DNA of 64,000 nt, from assembly GCF_018390535.1 (NCBI RefSeq), contig NZ_JAHBBW010000009.1, forward strand, positions 1 to 64,000. Direction: 5' to 3'. The DNA comes from Bacteroides propionicigenes (GTDB taxonomy: Bacteria > Bacteroidota > Bacteroidia > Bacteroidales > Bacteroidaceae). The notes under the pieces were generated by a model. That model made no database searches, had not been told where the DNA came from, and saw nothing but the letters and a program-made list of their open reading frames with translations. The position numbers and the translations under genes are program-made. This document shows positions 1 through 7,682 of the stretch, one piece after another (within the stretch, counting starts at the first letter, position 1; each line of letters starts with the position of its first letter).

Positions 1-110
1 TGATTATTTTTTTGCAACACTAAGTTAAGTGAATCCTCTGACATGGCAAAATCCTGAGCAACTTTTTGTTGCTCAGGTACTTAAAAAAAATATTTTATAA
101 TAGTGTTGCG
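1..110. mobile_element. Probable terminal end of an insertion element
   Basis: AT-rich segment that abuts a truncated gene. It holds a 9-bp inverted repeat, GCAACACTA at 14-22 and TAGTGTTGC at 101-109. A short open frame from base 2 ends at TAA 26-28 (…DYFFATLS) and could be the last codons of a transposase lying outside the window. A perfect hairpin follows at 53-77. The coding frame of the neighbouring gene begins only after an in-frame stop at 115-117, so the element boundary probably lies near 110-117. The transposase itself is not visible, so family and true terminal repeat are unknown. Confidence 0.4.
53..77. terminator. Perfect 10-bp hairpin
   Basis: CCTGAGCAAC (53-62) and GTTGCTCAGG (68-77) pair perfectly around a TTTTT loop. 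No T-run follows on the plus strand. It may end transcription of the element to the left or be part of that element's end structure. Confidence 0.35.
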
Positions 111-117
111 GAATTAA

Positions 118-426
118 GGTTGTGTAGACTCCAGAGTAGATTATAGCAGTTGGCCGGAAGTCGCAGCAGTCAATACGTTTTACACTTATGATGTGAAGGC
201 CGGTACCAAAAGCTCCGGATCTTTCTTGAAAAATGCTCCTGAAGAACTTGGCACGGCAGTTGTTTACATGATAGCGGTCAACGATAGTAACGGTGATATT
301 TATATCGGTACTACAGGACACAGTGATGTTAACGGTGATATTTACCGTTTCAAAAATGACGGTACATATATGGAAAAATTTGATTGTGGCGGGCAAAACC
401 CGAATTCTGCTGTATTCTTTAATTAA
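118..426 (+). pseudogene. 5'-truncated YncE/BtuG-like (DUF5074-type) surface protein fragment
   Basis: An open frame runs from 118 to the TAA at 424-426, about 102 codons, with no start codon or signal peptide. The first internal ATG, at 193, would give only 77 residues. The residues (a repeated GDIYIG / GDIYRF pattern and a C-terminal NPNSAVFFN) look like the last beta-propeller blades of YncE-type proteins. In Bacteroides such a protein (BtuG) sits at the outer membrane next to BtuB and binds vitamin B12. The stop is 8 bases before the binding-protein gene, as in an intact operon. I infer that the upstream part was removed by the element at 1-110. Family assignment is from pattern only. Confidence 0.55.
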
Positions 427-434
427 CAGCGGCA

Positions 435-1568
435 ATGAGAAGGCTTGCATTATCAGTCTCGTTTTTAGTAGTTTTACTTCTTTCTTCTTGCGGGGGAAGA
501 AGTAAAACTGCTTTTGTTTTAGCGGCTGGTGACACTATTCCCCTGCGCTATGCCGACAACCTTACATTGATAACCTATCCCGACTACACTGTTGCCACTT
601 TGCGCAACCCTTGGGATACCCTGAAAATACTACATACGTATATATTGGTTCCGTCATCCCAATCATTGCCGGCTCACCTGCCGGAAGGTACTGTTGTTCG
701 TACCCCTCTTCGTAAATCGTTGGTTTATTCCTCGGTGCATTGCAGCCTTATGGATGAATTGGGAGTCGCAAGCAGTATAGGTGGCGTTTGCGACCTGAAG
801 TACATCAAACTTCCGGCAGTAGAAGATGGATGCCGTAGGGGAACTATCGTGGACTGCGGCGATGGTATGAATCCGGATATGGAAAAGATTATCGACTTGC
901 ATCCTGATGCTATTTTGCTTTCTCCTTTTGAGAATAGTGGTGGCTATGGGCGCATTGAGAAACTGAATATTCCCATTATTGAATGTGCGGACTATATGGA
1001 GACTTCCGCCTTAGGGCGTGCCGAATGGATGCGCTTTTACGGATTACTTTGGGGAGTTGCTTCGGAGGCCGACAGCCTTTTTACTGAAGTGGATAACAGC
1101 TATGAGCAGCTTAAAAGGCGCGCGATGCTTTCGTCAGTGTCTCTGTCTGTCGTCAGCGAACTGAAAAGTGGTTCGGCATGGTATGTGCCGGGCGGACGCA
1201 GTACAACGGGACGTTTGTTTGATGATGCCTGCGGGCGATATGTTTTTGCGGAAGATAAGCATAGCGGCTCCATTCCTTTGGCTTTTGAAACGGTTTTCGA
1301 TAAAGCCGGTGATGCTGATGTTTGGCTCATCAAGTATAACCGCGACCGCGACATGACCTACTCTGATATGGAAGCCGATTATATTGGATATACAGGTTTC
1401 AAAGCATTCAAAACACGGAATATTTACGGATGCAATACGGCGAAAGTTCCTTTCTATGAAGAAACGCCTTTCCGTCCGGATTATTTATTGGCGGACTTGA
1501 TACAAATTCTGCATCCTGAAATAGGAGATTTAGGCGGTTTGCGCTATTTTTGCAAGTTAAATGAGTAA
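435..1568 (+). CDS. ABC transporter substrate-binding lipoprotein (cobalamin/iron type, BtuF-like)
   Basis: A 377-residue protein with a lipoprotein signal peptide ending LLLSSCGG (lipid-modified Cys near residue 19). The mature part has the two-lobe TroA/BtuF plan: an N-terminal lobe with 'VVRTPLRKSLVYSSVHCSLMDELG', shortened here to its start, and a second lobe joined by a long helix. Such proteins hand cobalamin or ferric chelates to an inner-membrane FecCD permease. The gene overlaps the permease by 8 bases, so the two are translationally coupled. The BtuG-like fragment just upstream favours cobalamin over siderophore, but the ligand is not proven by sequence. Confidence 0.8.
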   Translation: MRRLALSVSFLVVLLLSSCGGRSKTAFVLAAGDTIPLRYADNLTLITYPDYTVATLRNPWDTLKILHTYILVPSSQSLPAHLPEGTVVRTPLRKSLVYSSVHCSLMDELGVASSIGGVCDLKYIKLPAVEDGCRRGTIVDCGDGMNPDMEKIIDLHPDAILLSPFENSGGYGRIEKLNIPIIECADYMETSALGRAEWMRFYGLLWGVASEADSLFTEVDNSYEQLKRRAMLSSVSLSVVSELKSGSAWYVPGGRSTTGRLFDDACGRYVFAEDKHSGSIPLAFETVFDKAGDADVWLIKYNRDRDMTYSDMEADYIGYTGFKAFKTRNIYGCNTAKVPFYEETPFRPDYLLADLIQILHPEIGDLGGLRYFCKLNE

Positions 1569-2589
1569 AGGGTGGAAATATGGTGTCGGATTAGGGATAG
1601 TAATTGCATTACTGTTTATGGCTAATCTGTTGGTAGGATCGGTTGCGATTCCTGTATCCGATGTTTTCCATATACTTATAGGAGGCGAGGGCGAGAAGGC
1701 GAGCTGGAGTTTTATTGTGTGGGAGTCCCGTCTGCCCCAAGCTTTGACGGCACTGCTCTGTGGAAGTGCGCTGGCAGTTTGCGGGCTGATGTTGCAGACT
1801 GCTTTTAAGAATCCGTTGGCAGGACCGTCTATTTTGGGTATTAACTCCGGTGCCAGTTTGGGAGTGGCGTTTGTAATGCTGTTGTTCGGCGGGAGTATAT
1901 CGGCCGGCGCTTTCAGTCTGTCCGGTTTCTTTTCAGTATTGGCGGGGGCATTTGTGGGAGCCATGTTGATAATGGGACTTATCCTTTTTTTCTCTACATT
2001 GTTGAAAAGCAATATCATGTTGCTGATAACAGGTATCATGATAGGTTATATCGCTTCATCCGCCATTGCTTTGCTTAATTTCTTTGCTACGGCAGAGGGG
2101 GTACAATCTTATATGATATGGGGGTTGGGTAATTTCGGAGGGGTCTCTTTGCAGCAGATGCCTGCTTTTGCATTGGTCACCGTTGCAGGATTATTCGGTT
2201 CGTTATTACTGATAAAACCTCTGAATGCCTTGTTGTTGGGAGAGCGTTATGCCGAAAACTTGGGAGTTAATACCGGTCGTGTGCGCAACTGGCTCTTGGT
2301 TGTTACCGGTTTGCTGACTGCCATAACTACCGCTTTCTGTGGACCGGTTGCATTTATCGGTCTTGCTGTGCCTCATATAGCTCGCATGATATTGAGGACT
2401 GCCAATCATAATTCCTTGTTGCCTGTTACTATTTTGAGCGGTGGGGCGGTGGCTCTGCTGTGCAATTTGATATGTGTCCTGCCCGGTGAGGCCGGTATTA
2501 TTCCCCTGAACGCGGTGACACCGATTATTGGAGCTCCGGTAATTATCTATGTTATTATAAGTCAGAGAAATCCTCAGCATTTTAACTGA
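1561..2589 (+). CDS. FecCD-family ABC transporter permease (BtuC-like)
   Basis: A 342-residue inner-membrane protein of usual length with about ten hydrophobic segments. Family signatures include LCGSALAVCGLMLQTAFKNP near residues 70-90, GINSGASLG, and GPVAFIGLAVPHIAR near 260-275, the loop that docks with the ATPase. It forms the channel for cobalamin or ferric-chelate import with the lipoprotein encoded upstream. The ATPase (BtuD-like) gene that normally completes the cassette is absent: the next gene downstream is an unrelated DUF4250 protein with its own promoter. The permease may borrow an ATPase from elsewhere or be non-functional. Confidence 0.85.
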   Translation: MSKGWKYGVGLGIVIALLFMANLLVGSVAIPVSDVFHILIGGEGEKASWSFIVWESRLPQALTALLCGSALAVCGLMLQTAFKNPLAGPSILGINSGASLGVAFVMLLFGGSISAGAFSLSGFFSVLAGAFVGAMLIMGLILFFSTLLKSNIMLLITGIMIGYIASSAIALLNFFATAEGVQSYMIWGLGNFGGVSLQQMPAFALVTVAGLFGSLLLIKPLNALLLGERYAENLGVNTGRVRNWLLVVTGLLTAITTAFCGPVAFIGLAVPHIARMILRTANHNSLLPVTILSGGAVALLCNLICVLPGEAGIIPLNAVTPIIGAPVIIYVIISQRNPQHFN

Positions 2590-2669
2590 TAGAGGAAAGA
2601 TAGGATTATCCTGATAAATATATTTCAATCGTTTGCATAGACGCCTTGCAGATTTCAAAGGATAATGCT

Positions 2670-2698
2670 CTTTCATATTATTTTTTATTGTACTTTTG
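2670..2698 (+). promoter_or_regulatory. Bacteroides-type promoter for the DUF4250 gene
   Basis: TACTTTTG at 2691-2698 matches the Bacteroides -7 box TAnnTTTG. A weak -33 box (TTTC near 2671) lies about 17-20 bases upstream. The DUF4250 start codon is 40 bases downstream. Confidence 0.55.
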
Positions 2699-2738
2699 CG
2701 CCCGGTATTAGTTTTTAATTTAAACAAAGATTGTGACT

Positions 2739-2915
2739 ATGAAATTACCTGAAGATCCGATGATGCTGTATAGCTTCATCAACATGAAGTTGCGTGATTT
2801 TTATCCTTCACTCGATGCACTCTGTGAGGATATGAATGTAGAAAGAGAGGCAATTGTCCGGACACTGAAAACGGTGGGTTTTGAGTATAACCCTGCACGA
2901 AACAGGTTCTGGTAA
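2739..2915 (+). CDS. DUF4250 domain-containing small protein
   Basis: A 58-residue protein beginning MKLPEDPMMLYSFINMKLRD and ending NPARNRFW, the typical length and shape of DUF4250 proteins, which have no known function. ATG at 2739 is chosen over an in-frame GTG at 2733 because family members begin with this MKLP-like segment. It has its own promoter upstream and a strong terminator downstream, so it is a single-gene unit. No signal peptide, membrane segment or metal motif is visible. Confidence 0.8.
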   Translation: MKLPEDPMMLYSFINMKLRDFYPSLDALCEDMNVEREAIVRTLKTVGFEYNPARNRFW

Positions 2916-2938
2916 TCGCTGTATACTAATAAACAGAG

Positions 2939-2979
2939 AAGTTGGGGCTGTGTCTTGAAAGATGCAGCCCCAACTTTTT
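2939..2979 (+). terminator. Rho-independent terminator
   Basis: AAGTTGGGGCTG (2939-2950) pairs with CAGCCCCAACTT (2965-2976), followed by a T-run. It ends the DUF4250 transcript and separates it from the sigma-factor operon. Confidence 0.85.
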
Positions 2980-3060
2980 GTTAATAAACAACAAATGTGT
3001 CCTTCCTCGTTTAACTTTCTTGCTTTTTGCCTTTCTAACCTGTAAAAACCGGATGAACTG

Positions 3061-3600
3061 ATGATTAACGAAAACAAAATTCTGCAAGTATATAAATCCA
3101 ATCGTGAGCAAGGGTTTAAGTTGTTGGTGGAATATTTTCAGGAACCGATATATTATTATATACGGCGTTTGGTGGTTTTGCATGAAGATGCGGAAGATGT
3201 ATTGCAGGAAGTCTTTATCCAGATATACAAGTATTGGGAGCAGTTTCGCAATGAAAGTTCATTGAGTACATGGGTTTATCGGATTGCGACGAATGAAAGC
3301 CTCCGCTTGCTGAATAACCGTAAAAGGAGGGAAACCCTTGCAACTGAAGATGTTCAGGAAACCCTGATTGCCCAGTTAAAGGCTTCGGACTATGTGGACT
3401 ATGAAAATGAATTGGCTGTCAAATTTCAGGAGGCGATATTGAGATTGCCGGAAAAACAGCGGTTAATATTCAATCTTCGTTACTATGACGAACTTGATTA
3501 TGAGGAAATAGCCCGCATTCTTGATAGTAAGGTTGACACGCTTAAAGTGAATTATCATTATGCAAAAGAAAAGATAAAAGAATATATACTAAATAATTAA
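3061..3600 (+). CDS. ECF-type RNA polymerase sigma factor
   Basis: A 179-residue sigma-70-family protein. Region 2 is visible near residues 20-85 (DAEDVLQEVFIQIYKYWEQF, then STWVYRIATNESL) and region 4 near 120-175 (LPEKQRLIFNLRYYDELDYEEIARI). Region 1.1 and region 3 are absent, as in the extracytoplasmic-function group. It redirects RNA polymerase, probably in response to an envelope signal. The next gene, 4 bases downstream, encodes a small single-span membrane protein that is likely its anti-sigma factor, and the third gene encodes an exported protein. The signal is unknown. Confidence 0.9.
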   Translation: MINENKILQVYKSNREQGFKLLVEYFQEPIYYYIRRLVVLHEDAEDVLQEVFIQIYKYWEQFRNESSLSTWVYRIATNESLRLLNNRKRRETLATEDVQETLIAQLKASDYVDYENELAVKFQEAILRLPEKQRLIFNLRYYDELDYEEIARILDSKVDTLKVNYHYAKEKIKEYILNN

Positions 3601-3604
3601 GACT

Positions 3605-3961
3605 ATGAAAAAAGAGTTTGATTTTGATGATATAGGAAAAAAGACGCCCTATCGTGTACCTGAAGGTTTCTTTGACGAGATGCAGCGTAAGGTGCAGGAG
3701 CGTACTTGCAGCAATAAGCCGGCAGGGCATCGCTTATGGATAACCCTTTCTACAAGTGCTGCCATAGCTGCGGTATTGGTCGGTTTCCTGTTTATACCGT
3801 CCCATTTCTGGCAAGGTGATAGGGGAATCTCGGATTTGCCAATACTGGATACGGAAAACTGTACAGCGGTAGCGCCGGCTGATAAATGGATTCGTGAAAT
3901 GTCGGACGAGGAGCTGGAAGAGCTCGTCAGCTTCTCCGAAAACGATATATTTTTAAATTAA
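3605..3961 (+). CDS. Small single-span membrane protein, putative anti-sigma factor
   Basis: A 118-residue protein with one hydrophobic span at about residues 44-66 (LWITLSTSAAIAAVLVGFLF). It has an N-terminal cytoplasmic part of about 40 residues and an acidic periplasmic tail (SDEELEELVSFSEND). It has no recognisable zinc-binding anti-sigma domain. The role is inferred from its position 4 bases after the ECF sigma gene and from its topology, which fits short Bacteroides anti-sigma proteins. It could instead be a simple envelope protein co-transcribed with the sigma factor. Confidence 0.6.
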   Translation: MKKEFDFDDIGKKTPYRVPEGFFDEMQRKVQERTCSNKPAGHRLWITLSTSAAIAAVLVGFLFIPSHFWQGDRGISDLPILDTENCTAVAPADKWIREMSDEELEELVSFSENDIFLN

Positions 3962-3987
3962 TAGTATTGTCTTAAAAAGAAAGAATT

Positions 3988-4524
3988 ATGAAAGCAAAAT
4001 TTATTTATGTATTCTTGATGTGCCTCATGGTAGGCAGCCAACTTGGTATCTCTGCTCAAACCCCGACGAACAGGGATAAAAAGAAACGCCAGACACCGGA
4101 ACAACTTGTGGAGCGACAGACTAACCAAATGGTAAAAATATTGATGTTGGATGATGCCGCCACTGCCAAATTCGTTCCGGTTTATCAAAACTATTTAAAA
4201 GAACTTCGCGAATGCAGAATAATGAACCGTAAGTCCTCTTTCGGAAAGCAAGGAGCCGAAGTGCCGGGCATGAAGCCTGAACCTAAACCGTTGCTGACCG
4301 ATGCCGAAGTAGAGCAGCAGATAAAAGGGCGTTTTGCGCAAAGCCGAAAGATACTGGATGTGCGTGAAAAATATTATAATGAGTTCAGGAAAATACTTTC
4401 TCCCAAACAGATTATGAAAATATATCAGATGGAGAAGAACAATGCCAATAAGCTGAAAAAAGAGTTTGACCGTAGAAAGAAACAGGCTGTAGTGCAAGGA
4501 AAGCATAAACATCCGGTACGGTGA
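3988..4524 (+). CDS. Exported Spy/CpxP-like hypothetical protein
   Basis: A 178-residue protein with a clear signal peptide ending GISAQ. The mature part is highly charged and helical, with Q/E/K-rich segments (TPEQLVERQTNQM, LSPKQIMKIYQME) resembling the paired helical repeats of Spy/CpxP periplasmic proteins that sense or buffer unfolded proteins. It is the third gene of the sigma-factor cluster, 26 bases after the putative anti-sigma gene, which would suit an envelope-stress role. The resemblance is by composition and repeat pattern only. Confidence 0.6.
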   Translation: MKAKFIYVFLMCLMVGSQLGISAQTPTNRDKKKRQTPEQLVERQTNQMVKILMLDDAATAKFVPVYQNYLKELRECRIMNRKSSFGKQGAEVPGMKPEPKPLLTDAEVEQQIKGRFAQSRKILDVREKYYNEFRKILSPKQIMKIYQMEKNNANKLKKEFDRRKKQAVVQGKHKHPVR

Positions 4525-4605
4525 AATAAATATAATCCTGTGCCGGCTTAGAACTTCACCGGGGAGAATTTGTTGTAGGGGAATGCAGATAACAAAGAAT
4601 ACTCC

Positions 4606-6183
4606 ATGCGGTTGTTTCAGAAAATAAAGAATTGGAAAACGGTTCGTGGCTGGCATATCTGGAAGTTGAAGTTAGTAGATGCGCGGCTTTATTTTGTCAG
4701 TATGATTGTAGGCTTGCTGACGGGGCTTATTGCGGTTCCTTATCATTATCTGCTTTACTATCTGTTGCATATCCGTAGTGAGTTTTTTGCATCCTGTCCT
4801 GCATGGTACTGGCATATTCCATTATTCCTGTTGTTTTGGGGAATTCTGATAATTGTATCCCGTCTGGTCATTAAAATGCCTCTTATCAGTGGTGGTGGTA
4901 TTCCGCAAACACGCGGGGTAATCAATGGGAGGATAACCTACAAGCACCCGTTCATAGAACTGGTTTCTAAATTTGCGGGTGGAATCCTTTCTGTATCCGC
5001 CGGGTTGTCATTGGGGCGAGAGGGGCCTTCCGTACAGATTGGTTCCTATATTGGCAGCCTTGTTTCCCGGTGGACACACATCCTGCAAGGAGAGCGCAAG
5101 CAGTTGTTGGCGGCCGGGGCGGGAGCGGGGCTTGCGGCGGCTTTTGCGGCGCCGCTGGCCTCTTCACTTATTGTCATCGAATCCATCGAGCGTTTCGATG
5201 CTCCCAAGACGGCTATTACTACATTGTTGGCAGGTGTAGTGGCAGGGGCAATTGCCAGTTTGGTCTTTCCTGTCAATCCTTATCATCTGATTGAAGTGTC
5301 GGAGCCGACTTTGGCTTTTTTCGTCCAGATGAAGTATTTCCTTATAGTGGCTGTTATAGTCTCCATTGCGGGTAAAGTATACTCTGTACTTATAATTTCG
5401 TTTAAGCGGGTATATTCCACGGTCAAGTCTCCGGTATATATCAAGATGCTCTATTTGGTACTGGTTGCCTACATTATCTCATTGATGCAGGTGAACCTGA
5501 CGGGTGGCGGCGAACAATTTCTGTTGGAGCAGGCGCAAAACGGCAGTAATGAAATAATGTGGGTACTGGCTGTTATGCTGCTGCATTTCGGTTTTTCGGT
5601 GTGTTCTGTTTCTTCCGGGCTTCCGGGTGGAAATTTTATTCCTACGTTGGTGACGGGCGGGCTGTTGGGGAGACTTGTGGGACTGGTTGCTGTGAAATAT
5701 GGCATTATCGGGTACGAAAATATCACTTATGTCATGCTGATATCCATGTCCGCCTTTTTGGTGGCCATTGAGCGCACTCCGCTTACGGCTATTGTCCTGA
5801 TAACGGAGATAACCGGGCATTTTGAGGTTTTCTATCCTTCGGTGGTGGTAGGCGGTTTGACTTACTATTTTACGGAACTACTCCAGATGAAGCCTTTCAA
5901 TGTTACCTTATATGAAGATATGATTAATTCTCCCGACTTTCAGGAAGAGAAACGCTATACGTTGTCTGTCGAGGTTATGACCGGCTCTTACTTCGATGGA
6001 AAGTCTGTAAGTGAACTTTCCTTGCCCGAACGTTGTGTCATTATCAATGTGCATAGGGATGGAAAAAACCTGATCCCTGCGAAAACAAGTTTGATTCCGG
6101 GGGACCAGGTGCAGATTGAAATGGATTCGCAGGACATAGAGAAACTCTATGAACCGCTCGTCAGTATGGCAAATATCTATTAA
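4606..6183 (+). CDS. ClC-family chloride channel/antiporter with C-terminal TrkA_C domain
   Basis: A 525-residue membrane protein. ClC signatures are in order: SGGGIPQ at 95-101, GREGPSVQIGS at 137-147 with the gating glutamate E139, and GLPGGNFIPTLVTGG near residue 340. The membrane part ends near 440 and is followed by a soluble TrkA_C (RCK-C) domain (about 445-520, VEVMTGSYFDGKSV…LIPGDQVQIE), not the CBS pair found in many ClCs. The gating Glu suggests possible H+/Cl- exchange. The gene converges on the TrpB2 gene and overlaps it by 4 bases at the 3' end. Confidence 0.93.
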   Translation: MRLFQKIKNWKTVRGWHIWKLKLVDARLYFVSMIVGLLTGLIAVPYHYLLYYLLHIRSEFFASCPAWYWHIPLFLLFWGILIIVSRLVIKMPLISGGGIPQTRGVINGRITYKHPFIELVSKFAGGILSVSAGLSLGREGPSVQIGSYIGSLVSRWTHILQGERKQLLAAGAGAGLAAAFAAPLASSLIVIESIERFDAPKTAITTLLAGVVAGAIASLVFPVNPYHLIEVSEPTLAFFVQMKYFLIVAVIVSIAGKVYSVLIISFKRVYSTVKSPVYIKMLYLVLVAYIISLMQVNLTGGGEQFLLEQAQNGSNEIMWVLAVMLLHFGFSVCSVSSGLPGGNFIPTLVTGGLLGRLVGLVAVKYGIIGYENITYVMLISMSAFLVAIERTPLTAIVLITEITGHFEVFYPSVVVGGLTYYFTELLQMKPFNVTLYEDMINSPDFQEEKRYTLSVEVMTGSYFDGKSVSELSLPERCVIINVHRDGKNLIPAKTSLIPGDQVQIEMDSQDIEKLYEPLVSMANIY

Positions 6184-7547
6184 GCCAGGTTGCCTATTTC
6201 ATCCAGATTTTTCCGGATGTCGTTATCGGTCAATTCATAATTTTGCAAATCGCCGGCAAGGTATTTGTCGTACGATGCCATATCGATGAGGCCGTGACCG
6301 GAAAGGTTGAACAGGATAACTTTTTCTTCACCTGTTTCCTTGCATTTGTTCGCTTCGCGGATAGTAGCTGCAATGGCGTGGCAGGATTCCGGTGCGGGAA
6401 TGATACCTTCTACCTGTGCAAAAAGGCAACCGGCTTCAAAAGATTCAAGTTGCTTGATATCCATGGCTTCCATATAGCCGTCTTTCAGCAGTTGCGACAC
6501 AATGACACCGGCGCCGTGATAGCGCAAACCTCCGGCATGGATATTGGCGGGGGCAAAGTTATGTCCCAGTGTGAACATCGGCAGTAGCGGGGTATATCCG
6601 GCTTCATCGCCGAAGTCATATTGGAATTTGCCGCGTGTCAGTTTTGGGCAGGAAGCAGGTTCTGCGGCGACAAAGCGTGTTTTCTTACCTTCGAGGATGG
6701 TATGGCGCATAAATGGGAACGCAATACCGCCGAAGTTGGAACCGCCGCCGAAGCAGGCGATAACGGTATCAGGATATTCGCCTGCCATTTCCATTTGCTT
6801 TTCAGCTTCCAGGCCGATGACGGTTTGGTGCAGAGTAACGTGGCTCAATACGGAACCGAGCGTATATTTACAGTTGGGAGTGGTTCGTGCCAGTTCGATG
6901 GCTTCGGAAATGGCCGTACCCAATGAACCCTGATGATTGGGGTGGGCGGTCAGAATATCTTTTCCGGCGCGGGTGGACATAGACGGTGAAGGAGTTACCT
7001 GTGCACCGAATGTCTGCATAATGCTGCGACGGTAGGGCTTTTGTTCATAGCTGATTTTTACTTGATATACAGCGGCTTCCAGTCCGAAAAGACGGGCGGC
7101 ATAAGCCAGTGAGGCTCCCCATTGTCCGGCTCCGGTTTCGGTAGTGACGTTCGTTACGCCTTCCTGCTTGCAGTAGTAAGCCTGCGGTATGGCTGAATTC
7201 AGCTTGTGCGAACCCATCGGGCTGACACTTTCATTTTTGAAATATATATGTGCCGGTGTGCCGAGTGCTTTCTCCAGTCCGTAGGCACGTACCAACGGAG
7301 TACTGCGGTAATATTTGTACATTTCACGTACTTGTTCGGGAATTTCAATCCAAGTATCAGTTTGGTTGAGCTCCTGCTGGCAAAGTTCTTTTGCGAAAAT
7401 GGGATACAAATCTTCAGCTTTCAACGGTTGCTTGGTAGCGGGGTTAAGCGGCGGCATGGGTTTGTTCACCATATCGGCTTGTATGTTATACCAGTAACGT
7501 GGAATTTCGTCTTCCGGAAGAATAAATCTTTTTGTCTTGTTGCTCAT
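6180..7547 (-). CDS. trpB2: TrpB2-type tryptophan synthase beta-like PLP enzyme
   Basis: A 455-residue pyridoxal-phosphate enzyme, longer than classic TrpB (about 400), with the N-terminal extension typical of the TrpB2 group. GSHKLNSA carries the PLP lysine (K115), ETGAGQWG carries the catalytic glutamate (E137), and CFGGGSN (about 265-271) is the phosphate-binding loop. TrpB2 enzymes condense indole and serine and usually stand outside the trp operon. No trpA or other trp gene is near, which fits a salvage role for indole. It is transcribed divergently from trkH. Confidence 0.93.
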   Translation of the reverse strand: MSNKTKRFILPEDEIPRYWYNIQADMVNKPMPPLNPATKQPLKAEDLYPIFAKELCQQELNQTDTWIEIPEQVREMYKYYRSTPLVRAYGLEKALGTPAHIYFKNESVSPMGSHKLNSAIPQAYYCKQEGVTNVTTETGAGQWGASLAYAARLFGLEAAVYQVKISYEQKPYRRSIMQTFGAQVTPSPSMSTRAGKDILTAHPNHQGSLGTAISEAIELARTTPNCKYTLGSVLSHVTLHQTVIGLEAEKQMEMAGEYPDTVIACFGGGSNFGGIAFPFMRHTILEGKKTRFVAAEPASCPKLTRGKFQYDFGDEAGYTPLLPMFTLGHNFAPANIHAGGLRYHGAGVIVSQLLKDGYMEAMDIKQLESFEAGCLFAQVEGIIPAPESCHAIAATIREANKCKETGEEKVILFNLSGHGLIDMASYDKYLAGDLQNYELTDNDIRKNLDEIGNLA

Positions 7548-7579
7548 AGTGGTTAATAAATTAAAAGTAATTCAGTGTC

Positions 7580-7587
7580 CAAATGTA
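7580..7587 (-). promoter_or_regulatory. -7 box upstream of trpB2
   Basis: On the minus strand TACATTTG (7587 to 7580) matches TAnnTTTG, 33 bases before the trpB2 start. No good -33 box is seen at the usual spacing. Confidence 0.45.
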
Positions 7588-7625
7588 GCTATTATTTTTA
7601 AACCAATTTCTTTTTTCCATTGTTT

Positions 7626-7657
7626 TTTGTTTATGAAGGTAGATTTGTCTAAGTTTG
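7626..7657 (+). promoter_or_regulatory. Bacteroides-type promoter for trkH
   Basis: TTTG at 7626-7629, a 20-base spacer, then TAAGTTTG at 7650-7657: a near-perfect -33/-7 pair. The trkH start codon is 25 bases beyond. Confidence 0.75.
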
Positions 7658-7682
7658 CCACGTCTCATTAATCTATATATTT

